Of a stretch of 64,000 nt of DNA, positions 59,575 through 64,000 are shown one piece after another. The stretch's first letter is position 1. Each line of letters starts with the position of its first letter. The notes under the pieces were generated by a model. That model was not told the DNA's origin. It searched no databases and was given only the letters and a program-made list of their open reading frames with translations. A program made the position numbers and the translations under genes. Source of the DNA: Rhodococcus maanshanensis NBRC 100610 (lineage in GTDB: Bacteria; Actinomycetota; Actinomycetes; Mycobacteriales; Mycobacteriaceae). The DNA lies in NCBI RefSeq assembly GCF_001894865.1, contig NZ_BCXA01000038.1:1-64000 (forward strand). Direction: 5' to 3'.

Positions 59575-60612
59575 TCAGACGATTGCGGGGAGCCGGACGA
59601 CCTGTCCGGCGTAGGCGAGTCCGGCGCCGAAGCCGAGCAGCAACGCGGTGTCGCCAGGCTTGGCGCCGCCGGACCGGAGGAGCTGTTCCATGGCCATCGG
59701 GATCGATGCCGCGCTGGTGTTGCCGGTCTCGACGATGTCCCGGGCGACCGCGACGGTCTCGGGCAGACCCAGCGTCCGGATCAGCGCGTCGGTGATGCGG
59801 CTGTTGGCCTGGTGCGGCACGAAGGCATCCAGGTCGTCGGCCGTGATCCCGGACTTCTCCAGGGCGTCGCGGCAGGCCTTCTCCAGGAAGGTCACCGCCC
59901 ACCGGAACACCGCCGCGCCGTTCATCCGGATGTAGGGCCGCTCCGTGGTGCCGCCGCTGGCTTCGGCTGCCGCGACCTCGGCGAAGTACTGCTTGAAGTC
60001 CTTGTCCTGCTTGATCGCTTCGGTCTGGGTTCCGTCCGAACCCCAGGCGACCGGACCGATTCCCTCCGCGTCGGCGGGACCGACGACAACAGCGCCCGCG
60101 CCGTCGGCGAAGATGAACGCGCAGGTCCGGTCGGTCGGATCGAGGAGGTCGGACAGCCGTTCCACGCCGATCACCAGGACATGGCGGGCCTGCCCGGCGC
60201 GGACGAGGCTCGCGGCGTTGCCGAGCGCGTAGCAGAAGCCCGCGCACCCGGCGGAGATGTCGTAGGCCGCGGTGTCGTGCATGCCGAGTTCCGTGGCGAC
60301 CACAGCGCCCGCCGACGGTCCCAGCACCATCTGCGAGGACGTCGCCAGCACCACGGCGTCGATCTGCGCGGCCTCGAGGCCCGCGGCGGCGAGTGCGTCG
60401 CGGGACGCCGCGACGCTCATCGAGACGATGGTCTCGTCGCCGTCCGCCCAGCCTCGGGACTTGATGCCGGATCGGGTCTGGATCCATTCGTCGCTGGAGT
60501 TGATGGCGTCCACGATCTCGGCGTTGGGGACGACACGTCGGGGCCGGTACGCGCCGAGGCCCAGCAGGGCCGTGTGCGTGACGGGATTGGCGGTGGCGAT
60601 GGGGGCGGGCAC
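59575..60612 (-). CDS. beta-ketoacyl-ACP synthase III (FabH-like)
   Basis: 345 residues from GTG 60612, with GAGAGG a few bases upstream; an in-frame ATG at 60657 lies beyond the operator. The KAS III triad is complete: Cys in SAGCAGFC (about 123), His in FVPHQAN (about 267), Asn in TGNTSAASIP (about 298). It condenses acetyl-CoA or another acyl-CoA with malonyl-ACP. Because it is regulated by its own TetR and is not in a fab operon, it probably serves secondary metabolism or recycling of short-chain primers rather than essential fatty-acid synthesis. Divergent from the TetR gene. Confidence 0.9.
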   Translation of the reverse strand: MPAPIATANPVTHTALLGLGAYRPRRVVPNAEIVDAINSSDEWIQTRSGIKSRGWADGDETIVSMSVAASRDALAAAGLEAAQIDAVVLATSSQMVLGPSAGAVVATELGMHDTAAYDISAGCAGFCYALGNAASLVRAGQARHVLVIGVERLSDLLDPTDRTCAFIFADGAGAVVVGPADAEGIGPVAWGSDGTQTEAIKQDKDFKQYFAEVAAAEASGGTTERPYIRMNGAAVFRWAVTFLEKACRDALEKSGITADDLDAFVPHQANSRITDALIRTLGLPETVAVARDIVETGNTSAASIPMAMEQLLRSGGAKPGDTALLLGFGAGLAYAGQVVRLPAIV

Positions 60613-60627
60613 GGCATCCTCTCCATG

Positions 60628-60679
60628 TGAACCGATCGGTCCATCAGTAGTGATCATCTAACATGAACCGATCGGTTCA
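60628..60679. promoter_or_regulatory. two TetR operators between FabH-like and TetR genes
   Basis: TGAACCGATCGGTTCA (60664-60679) is a perfect 16-base palindrome; TGAACCGATCGGTCCA (60628-60643) is the same with one mismatch. Centres are 36 bases apart. Both lie between the divergent genes, the second just upstream of the FabH-like ribosome-binding site. Confidence 0.93.
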
Positions 60680-60700
60680 CACAAGCGCGGGAGGATTCGG

Positions 60701-61309
60701 ATGACCACGGCACGACCGCGAGCTCGACTCCTCGCGAGCACCATCGCCACGGTGCAGGAGCTCGGTGTGAATGCGGCCGGGCTGACCGAGCTGCTCAAAC
60801 GCAGCAATGCGTCGCGCAATTCGCTGTATCAGCACTTCCCGGCAGGCAAGGGTCAGCTCGTGGAGACGGCGACGCGGATCGTGTCGCGAGTGGTGTATTC
60901 ACACCTGAACGTGATGGCGGACAAGCTGGCGAGCGCGCCGTCGGTGGAGCAGTGGTTGGACGAGCTGTTCGCCTTCTGGCGTGAGCCGCTCGAATCCAGC
61001 GAATACCGGCTGGGCTCGTTCATGATGGCGGCCGCGCTGGACGAGCAGAACCCGGCGGTGCAGTCCGCGGCCGGTCAGGCGTTCACCGACTGGACCTCCC
61101 GGCTCGCCGACGGCATGGTCGCGGCCGGAATCGAGGGAGCGGCCGCGCGCTCGATGGCGGGGCTGCTGCTGTCGGTGATCGAGGGCGCCATCGTGCAGAG
61201 TCGTGCGCTCGAGTCGAGCCAGCCTTTCGCCGACGCACGCACCCAGCTCAGCGTCCTGATGGAGCATCACCTCACGCTCAGAGGAGCGCCGGTGGCGCCG
61301 TCCGATTAG
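60701..61309 (+). CDS. TetR family regulator (LmrA/YxaF-like)
   Basis: 202 residues. HTH: VQELGVNAAGLTELLKRSNASRNSLYQHFPAGKGQLV; the LmrA/YxaF-like C-terminal domain includes GSFMMAAALDEQNP. GGGAGGA lies 6 bases before the ATG. Two AACCGATCGGTT-type palindromes upstream match the operator type known for this subgroup. It probably represses itself and the divergent FabH-like gene. A strong hairpin covers its stop codon. Confidence 0.93.
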   Translation: MTTARPRARLLASTIATVQELGVNAAGLTELLKRSNASRNSLYQHFPAGKGQLVETATRIVSRVVYSHLNVMADKLASAPSVEQWLDELFAFWREPLESSEYRLGSFMMAAALDEQNPAVQSAAGQAFTDWTSRLADGMVAAGIEGAAARSMAGLLLSVIEGAIVQSRALESSQPFADARTQLSVLMEHHLTLRGAPVAPSD

Positions 61310-61332
61310 CGGTATGCCGCTAATCGGACGGC
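61297..61332. terminator. bidirectional hairpin terminator
   Basis: A perfect 16-bp stem (61297-61312 with 61317-61332) closed by TATG. It overlaps the TetR stop codon and faces the stop of the convergent secreted-protein gene. Confidence 0.88.
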
Positions 61333-61340
61333 CCGGGTGA

Positions 61341-61880
61341 TTACGCCGGCACTACCGAGATCGTGCCCTTGCAGACGGCCTTCTGCGGATTGATGAACCG
61401 CAAGCCCGCCCCGGTCTCGACGGTGACGGTGAAATCGACCGCCCCGGTTCCCGTCCAGGTTCGGTTGATCGGGATTCCGGGATACTGCTGGAAAGCCGTC
61501 TCATCGCTGACGCTGCGGCCGGTGGCGCCCGTCGTCGTGTTGTGCCAGTCGACCAGCACCCGCGTGCCGTACCAGTTGACTCCGATGCTCGGAATGAGTC
61601 CGCCGGGAGGCACGGGAAGTTCGTTCCCGCCGCTCAGCAGGATTGCCGGCTCCAGCGCGTCTGCGCCCGGGCGGAGCGATGCTCCCGACGATGCCCTGAT
61701 GGTCCACGTGAACGACGGCGCCCAGAAGAGCGGGTTCGCGCTCCCGCACGTCATGTTCGTCGACGTAGGCGGCGCGGGCTGCGCGTTCGCGACGGCACCC
61801 CCACCGGTCACCACTGCTGTACTCAGCCCGACAGCAGCGAGGGTCGCAGCGCACCCACGCCGCAGCAACTGATTGCTCAT
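61341..61880 (-). CDS. secreted protein of unknown function
   Basis: 179 residues. A Sec signal peptide (MSNQLLRRGCAATLAAVGLSTAVVTGGGAVANAQP, cleavage near 33) has GGGGAG 7 bases before the ATG. The mature part of about 145 residues is beta-rich (SFTWTIRASSGASLRPGADALEPAILLSGG, GVNWYGTRVLVDWHNTTTG) and has one Cys near each end (MTCGS, AVCKG), probably a disulfide. It may be a small Ig-like exported protein. No family recognised. Single gene, divergent from the alcohol dehydrogenase gene across about 227 bases. Confidence 0.75.
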   Translation of the reverse strand: MSNQLLRRGCAATLAAVGLSTAVVTGGGAVANAQPAPPTSTNMTCGSANPLFWAPSFTWTIRASSGASLRPGADALEPAILLSGGNELPVPPGGLIPSIGVNWYGTRVLVDWHNTTTGATGRSVSDETAFQQYPGIPINRTWTGTGAVDFTVTVETGAGLRFINPQKAVCKGTISVVPA

Positions 61881-62107
61881 GATCACTCCCCTTGATCTGA
61901 GATGCGCGAACCGAGACGTCCGCCGCACCCTCCATACCGGTTGCGCAACAGAATTCGTTACAAATCGTGCAACCTGGACCATACTCGCGCAATCGAATTC
62001 GGCAATCGCGGCCACCTACGTGGTCGAGGTTCTACCCGGGGGCGATCACCTGAGGCAGGGGTTGATCCACCGCTATGGTGTCCACAGCTTCGACTGAGGA
62101 GTTGACG

Positions 62108-63268
62108 ATGAAGGCCGTTCTCTGTGCCGACGCACAGTTGAGGGTGTCCGAGATCTCGGCCCCGACGCCGAAGGCGGGGCAGGTGCTCCTCGACGTGCTG
62201 CGCTGTGGGATCTGCGGATCGGACCTGCATGCGCGCGTCCACAGCGACCAGGTGGCGGATCTGGCCGCCGAATCCGGCTACGACGGGTTCATGCGCTCGC
62301 ACCAGGATGTCGTTCTCGGCCATGAATTCTGCGGAGAGATCGTGGAGTACGGGCCGGACTGCCGGAAGCGCTGGCCCGTCGGGACCCGGGTGGTCGCCAT
62401 GCCGATCATCCGCCAGGACTCCGGCGTCCACCTGACCGGGCTCTCGGCCGCGGCGCCAGGAGGCTACGCGGAACAGGTGGTCGTCCAGGAGGCGGTGACG
62501 ATGGCGGTGCCGAACGGCCTGTCTGCCGAGAAGGCCGCCCTCACCGAGCCGATGGCGGTGGCCTGGCACGCGGTGCGCAGGGGCGAGGTCGGAAAGCGGC
62601 AGACCGCCATCGTCATCGGCTGTGGACCGATCGGCCTGGCGGTGATCAGCATGCTCAAGGCGTCGGGAGTCCGCACCGTGGTCGCCAGTGACTTCTCGCC
62701 TCGTCGGCGAAAGCTGGCCGCGCAGTGCGGAGCCGACGTCGTGGTCGACCCCGCGACGCATTCTCCTTGGACCTCGTACACCCCGCGGAACGAGGTCGGC
62801 GGGGTCCGCGACCTCCTCGATCTGGGCATCGGCACGATGGAGAGACTGCAGAAGGTGCCGAAACTGCCGTGGTGGCAGGTGTTCCGGCTCGCCGACGCGG
62901 TCGGCGCGACGCCGTCCGGTCCTGTCGTCTTCGAGTGTGTCGGCCTCCCTGGGGTCATCGACCAGATCCTGGCAAGCGCCCCGTTGCGCTCGCGGGTGGT
63001 CGTGGTCGGGGTGTGCATGGAGGTCGATCGAATACGGCCCGCGATGGCGATCAACAAGGAGGTCGACCTTCGTTTCGTGCTGGGGTACGACCCGAGCGAA
63101 TTCCGTCACGCACTGCGCCTGATCGCGGACGGCAAGGTCGACCCGTCGCCGCTGATCACAGGGACGGTCGGGTTGGCAGGAGTCGAGAACGCTTTCGCGG
63201 CGCTCGGCAATCCCGAGGAGCACGCGAAGATCCTGATCGACCCGAAGAGCCCTGCCGTCGCTCCGTAG
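62108..63268 (+). CDS. zinc-dependent alcohol dehydrogenase (MDR), lacks structural-zinc loop
   Basis: 386 residues. Catalytic zinc: Cys36 in CGICGSDLH, His72/Glu73 in LGHEFCGE. Rossmann motif GCGPIG at 171-176. The usual four-cysteine structural-zinc loop after residue 90 is missing; the region reads MPIIRQDSGVHLTGLSAAAPGGYAEQ. An extra segment of about 50 residues (WTSYTPRNEVGGVRDLLDLGIGTMERLQKVPKLPWWQVFRLAD) is inserted after the NAD domain's third strand. A zinc-binding threonine-dehydrogenase/formaldehyde-dehydrogenase-like relative, substrate unknown. GAGGAG 7 bases before the ATG. Single gene. Confidence 0.9.
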   Translation: MKAVLCADAQLRVSEISAPTPKAGQVLLDVLRCGICGSDLHARVHSDQVADLAAESGYDGFMRSHQDVVLGHEFCGEIVEYGPDCRKRWPVGTRVVAMPIIRQDSGVHLTGLSAAAPGGYAEQVVVQEAVTMAVPNGLSAEKAALTEPMAVAWHAVRRGEVGKRQTAIVIGCGPIGLAVISMLKASGVRTVVASDFSPRRRKLAAQCGADVVVDPATHSPWTSYTPRNEVGGVRDLLDLGIGTMERLQKVPKLPWWQVFRLADAVGATPSGPVVFECVGLPGVIDQILASAPLRSRVVVVGVCMEVDRIRPAMAINKEVDLRFVLGYDPSEFRHALRLIADGKVDPSPLITGTVGLAGVENAFAALGNPEEHAKILIDPKSPAVAP

Positions 63269-63319
63269 CCGGGTCCTGAGGGACGACGTCTAGGGCGGTC
63301 CGGCAGGCAAGCCGCTCGA

Positions 63320-63946
63320 TCACACCCAACCCAGAGTTCCGAAGACGATGAGGGCGAGGGCGTCGATGCCGAAGATCGTGCCGACCGTGATGGCCTTGGC
63401 GCGCACGGTCTTCATGTCGTGGACCCAGAAGCAGACGGCGAAGAACGGTACGTAGCCGATCAGCCAGATGAGGAACGGGAACTCGGGCTGCCACCAGGAC
63501 CAGTCCCAGGTCAGCACGCCCATCTTGTTCAGCACCACCTCGACGCCCACCGCGGCGGCGGAGTTGATCGCGACGAGCACCGGCCGGTTGGGCAGACCGA
63601 AGATTCGAGTCTCCTTGGGCGGCAGCATCTTCGCCGCCGCGACGCCCATGACGGCAAACATGAAGCAGATCTCGATGTTCAGCCCGATGAGCAGCTGGTA
63701 CGCCGTCGGCCCTGTCGCGGCCCACACCGGTGCCCGTCCGGTGGCGTGGAAGACCAGCGAGTTCCAGATCTCGTTGAAGAGGTCCATGCCCCACAGTGCG
63801 AGCCCGGCGAAGAATACGTTCCAGTTCCGGCGCTCCACCTCGGTCGCGTACACGTAGATGACCAGCAGTAGCAGTGGAATCACGTACCACTTGAATTGGC
63901 TACTGTCGCGCAGCAGCTCGAGCGCCATCTCGGCGTGCTCGGTCAT
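63320..63946 (-). CDS. membrane protein, function unknown
   Basis: 208 residues, about six membrane helices (YVIPLLLLVIYVYA, FFAGLALWGMDLFNEIW, YQLLIGLNIEICFMFAVMGVAA, PVLVAINSAAAVGVEVVLN, FPFLIWLIGYVPFFAVCFWV, AITVGTIFGIDALALIVFGTLGWV). GGGGAG lies 8 bases before the ATG. Acidic and aromatic residues inside helices (LFNEIWNSLVFHA, LTWDWSWWQPEF) suggest a ligand or metal site. I recognise no family. Upstream of it only 54 bases remain in the window. Confidence 0.72.
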   Translation of the reverse strand: MTEHAEMALELLRDSSQFKWYVIPLLLLVIYVYATEVERRNWNVFFAGLALWGMDLFNEIWNSLVFHATGRAPVWAATGPTAYQLLIGLNIEICFMFAVMGVAAAKMLPPKETRIFGLPNRPVLVAINSAAAVGVEVVLNKMGVLTWDWSWWQPEFPFLIWLIGYVPFFAVCFWVHDMKTVRAKAITVGTIFGIDALALIVFGTLGWV

Positions 63947-64000
63947 CTGTTCACGCTCCCCAGGACCGTCGAAAACCCTGGGGGAGTGTTACATATTGAC

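Noticed and set aside
1-64000. tRNA, rRNA, CRISPR arrays, insertion sequences, phage or integrase genes
   Set aside because: None was found on reading both strands; repeats present are operators and terminators.

Overview
The window is high-GC DNA with dense, mostly short-spaced genes, GTG and TTG starts, promoters that seem to fire straight onto the start codon, and gene families typical of mycolic-acid actinobacteria: a DUF222/HNH '13E12' protein with an SOS box, an Rv1747-like FHA-ABC protein, an LLM-type F420 enzyme, a KshA-like Rieske protein and many TetR regulators. A Nocardia/Rhodococcus-type chromosome fits best; the species cannot be fixed from sequence alone. No rRNA, tRNA, CRISPR array, insertion sequence or integrase was seen. 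This is accessory chromosomal territory made of small regulator-plus-enzyme modules, about 17 regulators in 64 kb.

Layout. 1-5.1 kb: 3' part of a large ATPase regulator, a small secreted protein, a LexA-controlled DUF222/HNH gene and an acidic orphan. 5.1-9 kb: a four-gene minus-strand operon (MFS exporter, NmrA-like protein, MarR, SnoaL-like) divergent from a LysR gene. 9-11.9 kb: a Clp_N/HTH pair under two tandem operators, a stand-alone Rieske protein, a truncated hemoglobin and a secreted tyrosine phosphatase. 11.9-15 kb: a DUF7065-like/phosphotransferase operon divergent from a TetR across a 25-bp palindrome. 15-21.4 kb: a secreted hydrolase, RsgA, an XRE-cupin regulator with a DHA2 exporter, and a DGPF/ECF42 sigma pair with a TGTCGA promoter element. 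21.5-26.4 kb: an FAD monooxygenase, then IclR/CoA-transferase/citryl-CoA-lyase-like genes and an orphan.

26.4-31.5 kb: TetR divergent from a two-gene ABC exporter across a 31-bp perfect palindrome, an epoxide-hydrolase-like protein and a thioesterase. 31.5-34.4 kb: TetR divergent from a PF10118 diiron-like protein and a multi-pass membrane protein. 34.5-39.5 kb: SDR/LysR pair, then TetR and a GH3 glycosidase. 39.5-43 kb: operon of TetR, LLM oxidoreductase, enoyl-CoA hydratase and SDR. 43-46.6 kb: an exported TAP-like hydrolase interrupted by one in-frame TAG, a membrane-anchored hydrolase and a PNPOx-like flavoprotein. 46.6-49.4 kb: DJ-1/MarR operon under a duplicated 20-bp operator, a DUF6191 membrane protein, a proline iminopeptidase, and a 27-residue microprotein with a strong ribosome-binding site and its own terminator. 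49.4-54.3 kb: MBL hydrolase/GlxA pair, LacI, SnoaL-like protein, OYE flavoprotein. 54.3-64 kb: a polytopic membrane protein, the FHA-ABC protein, a HEAT-like protein, FabH-like synthase/TetR with two operators, a secreted protein, a zinc alcohol dehydrogenase and a membrane protein.

The recurring design is a regulator divergent from, or leading, its target enzymes or exporter, with a long palindrome between. Several genes appear to be leaderless. The most interesting items are the Clp_N/HTH pair with its two operators, the orphan microprotein, the tandem MarR operator, the CoA-transferase/citryl-CoA-lyase module and the amber-interrupted hydrolase.
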